Position numbers and translations under genes: made by a program
Part shown: positions 7,487-14,621 of the stretch, one piece after another
Position numbering within the stretch: the first letter of the stretch is position 1
Layout of the letters: each line of letters begins with the position of its first letter
Notes under the pieces: model-generated
Seen by the model: only the letters and a program-made list of their open reading frames with translations
The model's database searches: none
Told to the model about the DNA's origin: nothing
From: Ardenticatena sp.
GTDB lineage: Bacteria; Chloroflexota; Anaerolineae; Ardenticatenales; Ardenticatenaceae
Length of the DNA: 32,479 nt
Direction of reading: 5' to 3'
Assembly: GCA_015487975.1 (NCBI GenBank)
Contig: WFOS01000024.1
Location: 1 to 32,479 of the forward strand

Positions 7487-8464
7487 TTACGCGTCGCTAT
7501 CGGCATCCAAGGGGGGGCCTGCGACGATGGCATCTTGCACGAGACGGGCATTGCCAAAGCGTTCGTCGAGCGGGGGGAGTGCCTGTGGTGAAAAGAAGCC
7601 AATGTCGAGCGCGTGGGCAGTGGGATGCAAAGGAGGGATGCACGTTGCGCGGCAGGCGAAAAGGCCCAAGATGACGCGCGTTTCGTGTTCCTGTTCGACA
7701 CGGAAGGTCCACGCGGCAGGGTCGGAATAGACGGCAAGCACGCGGGTGGGTACAACCAAGACGCCGCTTTTCGTGCTGACAGCGCGCACGGCGGCCATGT
7801 CAAGGCGTTCGCCCAGTTGCATGTCGCCACCGGGCAATGCCCACCGGCCACTGTCGCGACGCCGATAAAGCAGCAAGCGCTCCTCGGCGTCCCAGACGGC
7901 AGCGGCTGCGCGCGGCTGGATGTACCCAGCTGGGCCGATGAAACGGCGCAGGATGCGCCCGTATGCTTCGCCCGCCGCGTGGCCCGGCGAACCACGATCG
8001 AATGTTGGATGGGGCAAATGCGCCGCCCAGTCGGCGGCCATGGCAGCATACCAGGGGGCGGTGGGGGGGCACTCATCTGGCGCGAACCAGGCCAGCGCGC
8101 GGGTTTCGTCGCCGTCGGCAACCAGGTGACCAGCGGTGATGCGGCAGGCATAGCAGAACGTGATCTGCTGAACTTCGTCGCCATTGGGGTAGCGCACGTC
8201 GTAGTCGGGGGATGAGTAGACGCCAACCAGCCGCGTGGGCACCACGTGCAGGCCGGTTTCTTCGTACACTTCGCGCACCACACAGGTTTCCAGGTCTTCG
8301 TTGTATTCCAGGATACCGCCAGGCAGTCCCCACCAGCCAAAATCGCCACGTTGTTGCCAGAGCAAACGACCTGCGTCATCTTCGACGCAGGCCGAGGCAA
8401 AGACCATCAGAATTTTGCGCCGCCCGACACGCGAACGGAGAAAGTGCAGGTAGTCGAGAGGCAA
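7487..8464 (-). CDS. Tandem Nudix hydrolase with degenerate second domain
   Basis: A 325-residue protein with two Nudix folds. The first has an intact Nudix box at residues 50-72 (Glu56, Arg64-Glu65, Glu68-Glu69, Gly71), so it should bind Mg and hydrolyse a nucleoside-diphosphate-linked substrate. The second box (213-235) keeps Gly213 and Glu219, but the catalytic glutamates are replaced (Arg227-Ala228, Thr231-Lys232), so it is probably non-catalytic. The likely start is TTG 8464, which has AGGTG about 7 bases upstream and lies 3 bases after the preceding stop. No ATG fits. It is the last gene of the MaoC-CitE operon, and the substrate is unknown. Confidence 0.85.
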   Translation of the reverse strand: MPLDYLHFLRSRVGRRKILMVFASACVEDDAGRLLWQQRGDFGWWGLPGGILEYNEDLETCVVREVYEETGLHVVPTRLVGVYSSPDYDVRYPNGDEVQQITFCYACRITAGHLVADGDETRALAWFAPDECPPTAPWYAAMAADWAAHLPHPTFDRGSPGHAAGEAYGRILRRFIGPAGYIQPRAAAAVWDAEERLLLYRRRDSGRWALPGGDMQLGERLDMAAVRAVSTKSGVLVVPTRVLAVYSDPAAWTFRVEQEHETRVILGLFACRATCIPPLHPTAHALDIGFFSPQALPPLDERFGNARLVQDAIVAGPPLDADSDA

Positions 8465-8467
8465 GGC

Positions 8468-9334
8468 TTACACCTCACGGGCACGTGCCAGCACCCACTG
8501 CGCGGCACGAATGATTGGCATGTCCACCATTTTGCCTTCGTAGGCGAAAGCCCCGCGCCCTTCGGCTTTGTGGGCCTCGAAGGCTTCCAGCAATTTTCGC
8601 GCGCGCTCCACTTCTTCGGGCGAGGGCGTGAAGACCTCGTGAATGACGGGCACCTGGCGGGGATGAATGGCTAGTTTGCCCGTGTAGCCAAGTTGCAATT
8701 CGAATTGGGCTTCTTCGCGGAACGCGTCCAGGTCGTGCAGGTCGATGAAGACCGTGCCGATGGCTTGCCGACCGTACGCAGCAGCAGCGGCCACCACATG
8801 GCTGCGGGCGTAGAGAATTTCCAGGCTTTCGCGCGTGCGTATCGCGCCAACATCACCGGCGTAATCTTCCGAACCGAACGCCAGCGCATCGATGCGTTCA
8901 TCGGCAGCAGCGATGGCCGCAGCGTTCAGAACGCCCCGCGCCGTTTCGATGAGCAGAACCAAGCGAATGGAACCCATCTCCCAGCCGTGGCGGCGTTCGG
9001 CGGCTGTCAGCCAGTGGCTCACCCAGCGCACCTGCTCGGCGCTTTCGACTTTGGGGATGACGTAGCCATCGGGTTTGCCACCGATGGTCGCACGCAAGTC
9101 ATCCACTTCCAGCCCCGAGCCAATGGGATTGATGCGCACAAGGCGCTCGGTATGCCTGAAATCGACCGTCTCCAATGCGTCGCGAATGGTTTGGCGCGCT
9201 TCTTCCTTGCGGCTCGGCGCGACGCCATCTTCGAGGTCCATGATGACAGCATCAGGGCCAAGTTGTGCGCCCTTGATGATTTTGCGCATTTCGTTGCCAG
9301 GCATGAAAAGCAGAGAACGGCGAATGCGAATCAT
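8468..9334 (-). CDS. HpcH/HpaI aldolase-citrate lyase family protein (CitE/malyl-CoA lyase-like)
   Basis: A 288-residue TIM-barrel protein of the CitE/malyl-CoA lyase superfamily. Visible motifs include RRSLLFMPGN at 5-14, MDLEDGVAPSRK at 32-43, VRIN with Arg67, KVES, LIETARG with Glu130, and GSEDYAGDVG with Asp157 and Asp161. These are the CoA-substrate and Mg-binding positions of the family. Likely chemistry is reversible cleavage of a 3-hydroxyacyl-CoA, such as a malyl-CoA or citramalyl-CoA. AGGAG lies in the tail of the preceding MaoC gene, 3 bases away, so the two are coupled. The MaoC plus CitE pair recalls mesaconyl-CoA/malyl-CoA metabolism, but the substrate is inferred. Confidence 0.88.
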   Translation of the reverse strand: MIRIRRSLLFMPGNEMRKIIKGAQLGPDAVIMDLEDGVAPSRKEEARQTIRDALETVDFRHTERLVRINPIGSGLEVDDLRATIGGKPDGYVIPKVESAEQVRWVSHWLTAAERRHGWEMGSIRLVLLIETARGVLNAAAIAAADERIDALAFGSEDYAGDVGAIRTRESLEILYARSHVVAAAAAYGRQAIGTVFIDLHDLDAFREEAQFELQLGYTGKLAIHPRQVPVIHEVFTPSPEEVERARKLLEAFEAHKAEGRGAFAYEGKMVDMPIIRAAQWVLARAREV

Positions 9335-9337
9335 CGG

Positions 9338-9811
9338 CTATACTCCTGTTTGGGTTGAATTGGCAGGACGACGTTTGAACATGACCGTGCGTTCGAGTTC
9401 CACGACAACCTCGCCATGCTGGTTGCGCCCGATATGCTTGAGCCGCACGATGCCACATTCAGGGCGCGATTTGGAAAGGCGCTTTTCCAGCACTTCCGTC
9501 TCGACATAAATTGTATCACCGTGAAAAACGGGTTTTGGATGGACGACGCGCTCATAGCCCAAGTTGGCAATGATCGTGCCCTCGGTCAGTTCGGGGACGG
9601 TCAACCCAACGACCAACCCCATGGTGAAAATGCCGTTGACGATGCGACGTCCAAAAGGGGTAGTAGCGGCAAAATCTTCATTCAGATGCAAGGGTTGGGT
9701 ATTCATCGTCAAGGCGCAAAAGAGCGTATTGTCGGCTTCGGTAATGGTACGCCCCAACGAATGTTCGATACGCTGTCCAACTTCTAGGTCTTCGTAATAC
9801 TTTCCTGCCAT
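9338..9811 (-). CDS. MaoC-like hot-dog dehydratase
   Basis: A 157-residue single hot-dog protein of the MaoC/(R)-enoyl-CoA hydratase family. The catalytic region reads ALTMNTQPLHLN at 33-44, with His42 as the base. The usual Asp five residues before that His is Asn37, which I associate with the mesaconyl-CoA-hydratase-like subgroup. The start at ATG 9811 follows GAGGAGG with 5-base spacing. It is the first gene of a minus-strand operon with the CitE-like lyase and the Nudix protein. Together they suggest hydration followed by cleavage of a branched dicarboxylyl-CoA thioester. Confidence 0.88.
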   Translation of the reverse strand: MAGKYYEDLEVGQRIEHSLGRTITEADNTLFCALTMNTQPLHLNEDFAATTPFGRRIVNGIFTMGLVVGLTVPELTEGTIIANLGYERVVHPKPVFHGDTIYVETEVLEKRLSKSRPECGIVRLKHIGRNQHGEVVVELERTVMFKRRPANSTQTGV

Positions 9812-9843
9812 CTGCGCCTCCTCTCTGGTGAAATAGCGCCAGG

Positions 9844-9871
9844 AGTGTATCGCAAATGGGGCAGACTACAA
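9844..9871 (-). promoter_or_regulatory. Promoter of the MaoC-CitE-Nudix operon
   Basis: On the minus strand TTGTAG (9871-9866) is followed after 16 bases by TACACT (9849-9844), 33 bases ahead of the MaoC start codon. The same TTGTAG-16-TAYACT pattern precedes the zinc-ribbon gene at 13062-13089. Confidence 0.55.
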
Positions 9872-9994
9872 GGTAAGTCGCTACGCGGAATGCCCTTGTA
9901 TCACTTGCTTCTCACGCTGGTGAAAGATCCGAAACTGGCTGCGCACACGTTCGAGCAGGATGTGTCCACGCGGCATTTCTGTACAGGGGGCGGA

Positions 9995-10023
9995 TATGAC
10001 GATGCGCCAAACGTGCGTATACT
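9995..10023 (+). promoter_or_regulatory. Probable promoter of the CsoR-family gene
   Basis: A good -10, TATACT (10018-10023), lies 31 bases before the ATG at 10055. The best -35 at 17 bases (TATGAC, 9995-10000) is poor, which would suit a regulated promoter. No clear CsoR-type GC-rich palindrome was found by eye. The remainder of 9872-9994 shows no gene. Confidence 0.4.
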
Positions 10024-10054
10024 CCGTAGAACACACCAATCGTGAGGAAGGAGC

Positions 10055-10351
10055 ATGTCAGCACCTGAACGTATTTCCCTTTCGCCCGAACAGGAAAAAA
10101 ATATCGATGCGCGTTTGGCACGTATCGAAGGGCATGTGCGCTCTATTCGGCGCATGTTGGCCGACCATGAAGATTGCGATAGCCTGCTCGTGCAGATGTT
10201 GGCGGTCAAGGCGGCAATGAATCAAGTGATCGTGAAAGTGTTGGAAGCCCAGATTGAATCATCTATTGGGGCGTGCGCCAATGAAACCGAGCGCGAGCAG
10301 GCGTTGGAAGATGTGAAGCATGCGCTGGCAATGGTGCTTCGTCGTTCGTAA
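10055..10351 (+). CDS. CsoR/FrmR-family repressor with missing metal ligands
   Basis: A 98-residue all-helical DNA-binding protein of the CsoR/RcnR/FrmR (DUF156) family, recognised by RLARIEGHVRSIRRML at 20-35 followed by Cys41. In copper-sensing CsoR the ligands are Cys36, His61 and Cys65. At the same spacing this protein has Cys41, Gln66 and Ser70, so the copper site is absent. Gln66 also breaks the FrmR Cys-His pair. Cys41 could still react with an aldehyde, sulfane sulfur or an oxidant. AAGGAG precedes the ATG. It is monocistronic and converges on the TrkA-C protein with a 3-base gap. No obvious target gene is adjacent. Confidence 0.85.
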   Translation: MSAPERISLSPEQEKNIDARLARIEGHVRSIRRMLADHEDCDSLLVQMLAVKAAMNQVIVKVLEAQIESSIGACANETEREQALEDVKHALAMVLRRS

Positions 10352-10354
10352 GAA

Positions 10355-11140
10355 TTAGGCGGCCTCTTCGCGGTAATCCGAATAGTGGTCGGTCTGCGCT
10401 TGTTCGCTGAGGATGCGTTGTTGCTCGACACAGGCCGCTTCGTGGGCGCGATCGCCGCTTGCCCCTTCGATGCGCTTGTCCAGTTCCGCCAGCAGAGACG
10501 CCCGTCCGTAGAGAATGAGCGTGTCGCCCGGCAGAACGCGCGTGCGTCCTGTGGGGGCACCGACATACGTGCCGTCTGGCCGCACAATCCCCAGCACCTG
10601 GATACCTTCTTCGTTCAGTTCCAGTTCCGCCAGCGTTTTGTGCGCGACCCAGTCGCCTTCTTCGACGAAGAGTTCGATGATTTCATATTCGCCGGAAAGA
10701 CGGAGGAGCGCCGCATAGTCGCGAATATCGAGGTCTGTCCAGTGGGCGAGTGCTTGTTCGATGACCTTCGAGATAGTCCGTTCGAGACGTTCGCTGTGGG
10801 CCAAGACCCAAAGGCAGGCGAGCCCCAGCAGGAGTACGAATAGGCGTTCGGCTTGTGCTCGGCCGCTGGCCCCTAAAAAGGCGAGCATGAGCGACGAGAT
10901 ACCGGTAACGATGCCGATGTTCCCAATCCACATGAGCGTCAGCGCGATACGACGGCGGACGGGGTGATCGACGATCATTTCGGATTCGTTGGTTGTGAAG
11001 CCGACACCTGTGAAGGCCGAGGTGGCTTGGAAAATGGCGACATCTTCGGCAAGCCCTGTGATCGTCAGGGCGACCGCAGCAATACGGATGATGAAGTAGG
11101 AGAGAACGACGATCAGCAAGACGGAAACAACGGCGCTCAT
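10355..11140 (-). CDS. Three-helix membrane protein with TrkH-like loop and TrkA-C domain
   Basis: A 261-residue protein with three predicted membrane helices (about 2-28, 65-90, 98-115) and a C-terminal TrkA-C/RCK_C domain (about 150-222). Between helices 1 and 2 lies SAFTGVGFTTNESE (41-54), which resembles the pore loop of TrkH/KtrB potassium transporters. It has only one such loop and is far shorter than TrkH. The RCK_C domain should bind a small ligand such as a nucleotide. A role in potassium handling or as a ligand-gated channel subunit is inferred. ATG 11140 follows GGAGGAG. It lies downstream of a terminator, so it probably has its own promoter, which I could not place. Confidence 0.75.
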   Translation of the reverse strand: MSAVVSVLLIVVLSYFIIRIAAVALTITGLAEDVAIFQATSAFTGVGFTTNESEMIVDHPVRRRIALTLMWIGNIGIVTGISSLMLAFLGASGRAQAERLFVLLLGLACLWVLAHSERLERTISKVIEQALAHWTDLDIRDYAALLRLSGEYEIIELFVEEGDWVAHKTLAELELNEEGIQVLGIVRPDGTYVGAPTGRTRVLPGDTLILYGRASLLAELDKRIEGASGDRAHEAACVEQQRILSEQAQTDHYSDYREEAA

Positions 11141-11166
11141 AGGTTGCTCCTCCTTCGGTCAAGGGA

Positions 11167-11201
11167 AGAAAGGCGAGCAGTGTCTCTCTGCTCGCCTTTC
11201 T
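11167..11201. terminator. Intrinsic terminator after der
   Basis: Perfect 14-base arms (11167-11180 and 11188-11201) enclose a 7-base loop. Pyrimidine-rich tails lie on both sides. It follows der on the minus strand and precedes the TrkA-C gene, which separates their transcription. Confidence 0.85.
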
Positions 11202-11225
11202 TTCGGGTTCGTGCCGCCAAGCGCA

Positions 11226-12611
11226 TTAGCGCTTTTTGGTGCGCGTCTTTCGCCCGGCTTTGACCTCTTTTTTCTCGTGTGTGTCGCTCCTGCGGTAGCG
11301 GAAGCGCAAAGGGGTCCCCAAGAACGTGTAGCGTTCACGAATCCGGTTTTCGAGATAGCGTTCATAGCTGAAATGCATCAGGTCGGGATGGTTCATGAAC
11401 AAGACGAATGTGGGCGGATCGACTTCGGCTTGCGTACCATACTTGATTCGCAATTTGCGGCGCCCTTCGCTGGGGGGGGCGTGACGTGCCTGGGCTTCGG
11501 TCAAAAGGCGGTTGAACTCGCCTGTGGGAATACGCTTGAAGCGTTCTTCGTACACCGTGAGCACCAGGTCGAGAATTTTGGCGACACGTTGCCCCGTTTT
11601 GGCCGACACGAAAATGAGTGGTACGTAGTCCATGAAGTTCAGCGCGGCGCGAATGCGTTGCTCATATTCGAGCATGGTGTAGGTCTCTTTTTCGATGAGA
11701 TCCCATTTGTTGACAACCACAATCACGCTTTTGTACGCATCCAAAATGTAGCCAGCGATATGGGCATCCTGAGCGGTCACCCCCTCGGTGGCATCAATCA
11801 CCAGCAGGGCAACGTGTGCACGGTCGATTGCCCGCATCGAGCGTAGGACGCTGTACTTTTCCACCCCACGTTGAATACGCCCGCGGCGGCGAATGCCTGC
11901 CGTATCGATCAGCGTGATGGGGTGGCCGTAGTAGGTGATGCGTGTATCGATGGCGTCGCGCGTGGTGCCAGGAACGTCGCTCACAATGGAACGGTCTTGC
12001 CCCAAAATGCGGTTCAGCAGGCTGGATTTGCCAACGTTAGGGCGGCCAACAATCGCAATACGTACGCTCTCGTCATCTTCTTCATCGAACGCATCCAACC
12101 GCCCTGGTGGAAAATGCGCCACGACGGCATCCAACAGGTCGCCTGTGCCCATGCCGTGGATCGCCGAGATTTCGATGGGGTCGCCCAACCCCAGCGCGTA
12201 GAATTCAGCGGCGTTCAGGCGGCGCTCTTCATTCTCGGTTTTGTTGACGGCCAGTATCACGGGCTTCTCGGTACGGCGCAACAATTCGGCTACCTCTTCA
12301 TCGGCGGCAGTTACTCCTTCGCTCCCATCCACCATGAAGACAATGATGTCGGCTTCGTTCATGGCGAGCAGCGCCTGCTCGCGGATGTGTGGTGTGAAGG
12401 CATCATCGTCTTCGGGCGCGAGGACGAGCCCGCCCGTATCCACCACATTGAACGTGCGCCCAACCCACTCGCTTTCGCCATACACTCGGTCGCGAGTGGT
12501 GCCGGGCAAATCCTCGATGATGGCTTTCTTTTCTCCAATCAGACGGTTGAACAACGTTGACTTCCCAACATTTGGGCGACCAACGAGGGCAACCAACGGT
12601 TTTCGCTTCAT
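11226..12611 (-). CDS. der: Ribosome biogenesis GTPase Der (EngA)
   Basis: A 461-residue protein with the diagnostic Der layout: two consecutive Era-like GTPase domains and a C-terminal KH-like domain. Domain 1 has GRPNVGKST (11-19), PGTTRD and DTGG (58-61). Domain 2 has a second GRPNVGKSS, PGTTRD, DTAG and NKWD. Der assists maturation of the 50S ribosomal subunit and is essential in most bacteria. The G4 motif of domain 1 is NKTE (123-126) instead of NKxD. The basic tail (KAGRKTRTKKR) fits RNA contact. GGAG lies 7 bases before the ATG. It is probably transcribed with the zinc-ribbon gene 39 bases upstream. Confidence 0.97.
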   Translation of the reverse strand: MKRKPLVALVGRPNVGKSTLFNRLIGEKKAIIEDLPGTTRDRVYGESEWVGRTFNVVDTGGLVLAPEDDDAFTPHIREQALLAMNEADIIVFMVDGSEGVTAADEEVAELLRRTEKPVILAVNKTENEERRLNAAEFYALGLGDPIEISAIHGMGTGDLLDAVVAHFPPGRLDAFDEEDDESVRIAIVGRPNVGKSSLLNRILGQDRSIVSDVPGTTRDAIDTRITYYGHPITLIDTAGIRRRGRIQRGVEKYSVLRSMRAIDRAHVALLVIDATEGVTAQDAHIAGYILDAYKSVIVVVNKWDLIEKETYTMLEYEQRIRAALNFMDYVPLIFVSAKTGQRVAKILDLVLTVYEERFKRIPTGEFNRLLTEAQARHAPPSEGRRKLRIKYGTQAEVDPPTFVLFMNHPDLMHFSYERYLENRIRERYTFLGTPLRFRYRRSDTHEKKEVKAGRKTRTKKR

Positions 12612-12650
12612 TGTACAACTCCGCTTTCTGGCATGCGCATGCCCGCATGC

Positions 12651-13022
12651 CTATTCGATGATGATGTCTTCCTCACCCCATTCACGCAATCCATTCGGTG
12701 TGCCCCACGCCCATCGGCGGCGAATACGCACGTGTGCGCGCTGAGGCGCTTTCGTGCCTGACTTGGGCCGAGGTTGGACGTGGGCTGCGTGGCGTTGTGC
12801 CTGCCACGTCTGCCAGACACGTTTGGCCAGCCATTGCCCAACGCGCAACGTCAGCAGCGTCGCACCAAGCGCAACCGCTGGCGGTGGCGTCCATTTCACA
12901 GGCAGGGCAGGTGAACGATTGGCCAGCGGTGCGGCGTGCATTGGTGCAGCACAGGCACCGCAGAACGCGACATTGGGCTCGTTGACGGCTCCACACGATG
13001 GGCAAATATCGACCAGGCTCAT
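12651..13022 (-). CDS. Zinc-ribbon protein
   Basis: A 123-residue protein with an N-terminal zinc ribbon made by Cys7, Cys10, Cys21 and Cys24 (ICPSCGAV and FCGACAAP). A weakly hydrophobic helix follows at about 48-70, then a basic tail that ends in EDIIIE. The start at ATG 13022 is chosen because AAAGGA lies about 9 bases upstream. The frame is open further upstream, but that part has no start signal and includes the promoter. It is 39 bases from der and likely shares its transcript. Function unknown. Confidence 0.75.
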   Translation of the reverse strand: MSLVDICPSCGAVNEPNVAFCGACAAPMHAAPLANRSPALPVKWTPPPAVALGATLLTLRVGQWLAKRVWQTWQAQRHAAHVQPRPKSGTKAPQRAHVRIRRRWAWGTPNGLREWGEEDIIIE

Positions 13023-13061
13023 GGGGTGCATCCTTTCGTTTTTCTGCATACAACCTCGCAT

Positions 13062-13089
13062 AGTATATCGCTTTGCACGTGGACTACAA
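13062..13089 (-). promoter_or_regulatory. Promoter of the zinc-ribbon-der unit
   Basis: On the minus strand TTGTAG (13089-13084) and TATACT (13067-13062) are spaced by 16 bases and lie 40 bases before the start codon. The pair closely matches the promoter of the MaoC operon. Confidence 0.6.
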
Positions 13090-13106
13090 AGCGAGCGAAG
13101 GGGTGT

Positions 13107-13135
13107 TTCACAAATAGCCAACTCTCGGCTACCAT
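13107..13135 (+). promoter_or_regulatory. Possible promoter of the SPFH gene
   Basis: TTCACA (13107-13112) and TACCAT (13130-13135) have 17-base spacing. This would leave a leader of about 110 bases before the ATG at 13251, in which I see no further structure apart from the ribosome binding site. Confidence 0.4.
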
Positions 13136-13250
13136 TCCTTCTGTGCAACCTGACTAAACCTCACTCGTATTGGAAACGGACCTTGCTTGCAATGCCAATG
13201 CATGCTGTTCCTTCCATCACGTTTCAACCCTTAGAAGAAAGGAGTTTGGT

Positions 13251-14384
13251 ATGTCAAGAGCCATGTCTTTTTTGTTCATGGCAGTCTTCCTCGGTGTATT
13301 TGTCACCATTTTCCTCGTCACGCTGCAACAGCGACGGAAAAAACCTCTCAACGCGCGCGTGTTATTGAGTGCTTTTTTCGGGATTGTCCTTCTTGTGTTG
13401 GGGGTGACGGCCTTTGCGGATAGTGTGGTGCAAATCGAGGCTGGTACGGTCGGCGTCGTCAAGCGCTTTGGGGATGTCGTGGGCGTATTCACCCCAGGTT
13501 TGCATTTCAAAACACCCTTCATCGATGAAGTGATCGTCTATCGCACGCAGGAAATCATCTACGAAACGTCCGAAAATCCGGAGTACTCCAATGCCGATTA
13601 TCGCGACTTCGAGGTCGATACGGCAACGTCCGATGGGCAGCAAATTCGTGCCCGCTACACCGTGCGTTTTCGCATTCGCCCCGAACGCGCTCCCGATATC
13701 TTGCGCAACTTGGGCACGGAACAGGAAGTGGTAGAACGTGTCGTGAAAGCGGCCAGCCGCGTGATTGTGCGCAACACGTTGAAGAAGTATCCTGCGAGCG
13801 ATCTCTATTCAGGGAATGTCGAGTTGGCGCAGGATGAGATTGCTGCCAAGTTGCGCGATGAGTTCGAGCGGGCGGGGCTGGAATTGACCTTCTTCGGCTT
13901 ACGCTCGATCCAGTTTACGGACGAGTACAAAGCCGCCGTGGAACGCAAGCAGATCGAGGCAGAGAACATCATCACCAAAAAGAATTTGGCGGAACAAGCG
14001 AAGTTCGAGAAAGAACGCTTGATCATCGAAGCCGAGGCCGAAGCCGAACGGCAGCGCCTAGAACGCATCGGGATTGCGCAGGGTGAAGCCGAAGCGCGTC
14101 GCTTGCAAGCCGAGGCCGAAGCCCAGGCGATTCTGATTCAGGCGCAGGCGCAAGCGGAAGCCAACCGCCTGATTGCAGAGAGTTTGAGTGAGGCCGTCAT
14201 TGCGTGGCAGTCGGTGCAGGCATGGAATGGCGAATTCCCGCTCATCGTTGGATCGGGGCAGTTCATTTTGCCCAGTGAGATTTTTACGCAGGTGCTGGGC
14301 GAACAACCCGCGAGCCCGCCGCCAACACCGACGCCACTCCCTGAACCCGAAAGCGAACCGGAGACTGCTCCCACAACTCCATAA
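13251..14384 (+). CDS. SPFH/prohibitin-family membrane protein
   Basis: A 377-residue prohibitin/HflK-like protein. Two N-terminal hydrophobic helices (about 6-25 and 37-56) anchor it. The SPFH domain starts at about 58 (VQIEAGTVGVVKRFG) and runs to about 235. A long Ala/Glu/Gln-rich coiled coil (about 230-325) and a Pro-rich tail follow. Such proteins form large membrane-bound rings that organise microdomains or regulate FtsH-type proteases. The start at 13251 is chosen for AAAGGAG 6 bases upstream; the frame is open further upstream but without a start signal. It stands alone between its own promoter and a terminator. Confidence 0.9.
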   Translation: MSRAMSFLFMAVFLGVFVTIFLVTLQQRRKKPLNARVLLSAFFGIVLLVLGVTAFADSVVQIEAGTVGVVKRFGDVVGVFTPGLHFKTPFIDEVIVYRTQEIIYETSENPEYSNADYRDFEVDTATSDGQQIRARYTVRFRIRPERAPDILRNLGTEQEVVERVVKAASRVIVRNTLKKYPASDLYSGNVELAQDEIAAKLRDEFERAGLELTFFGLRSIQFTDEYKAAVERKQIEAENIITKKNLAEQAKFEKERLIIEAEAEAERQRLERIGIAQGEAEARRLQAEAEAQAILIQAQAQAEANRLIAESLSEAVIAWQSVQAWNGEFPLIVGSGQFILPSEIFTQVLGEQPASPPPTPTPLPEPESEPETAPTTP

Positions 14385-14416
14385 CGCTTCTTTGTTCGCA
14401 CAGTTCGCACACCAGG

Positions 14417-14437
14417 CCGCCCCTTCGGGGGCGGTTT
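14417..14437 (+). terminator. Terminator with UUCG tetraloop after the SPFH gene
   Basis: CCGCCCC (14417-14423) and GGGGCGG (14428-14434) enclose the stable loop TTCG. A short T-rich tail follows. It lies 33 bases past the SPFH stop codon. Confidence 0.85.
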
Positions 14438-14591
14438 GTCTCTGTCTGCCTCTTGCACCACATACGGGCTGAATAGGGCTGGCAGGCGAAGATAGGCACT
14501 TTGTCGAATCTCGATTGGGTCTCCTTGAAAGGCTTGTCCATGGCCTGCTTTCCCCTGATCGAGAGCCCCTGAGAGCCGAAAGCCAAGCATG

Positions 14592-14618
14592 AACAACGAG
14601 GGCGCCCTCGTTGTTTTT
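14592..14618. terminator. Second terminator at the end of the histidine kinase gene
   Basis: AACAACGAGGGC and GCCCTCGTTGTT (14592-14615) form a perfect 24-base palindrome with TTT on the plus side. It directly abuts the stop codon of the minus-strand kinase and probably acts in both directions. I see no gene in 14438-14591. Confidence 0.75.
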
Positions 14619-14621
14619 GGG

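Noticed and set aside
13170-13250. N-terminal extension of the SPFH protein from 13170
   Set aside because: AAAGGAG stands directly before ATG 13251, and the extension would add residues ahead of the membrane helix with no start signal.
14438-14591. Small gene or RNA between the two terminators
   Set aside because: Neither strand shows a start signal, a conserved-looking frame or a tRNA-like fold.
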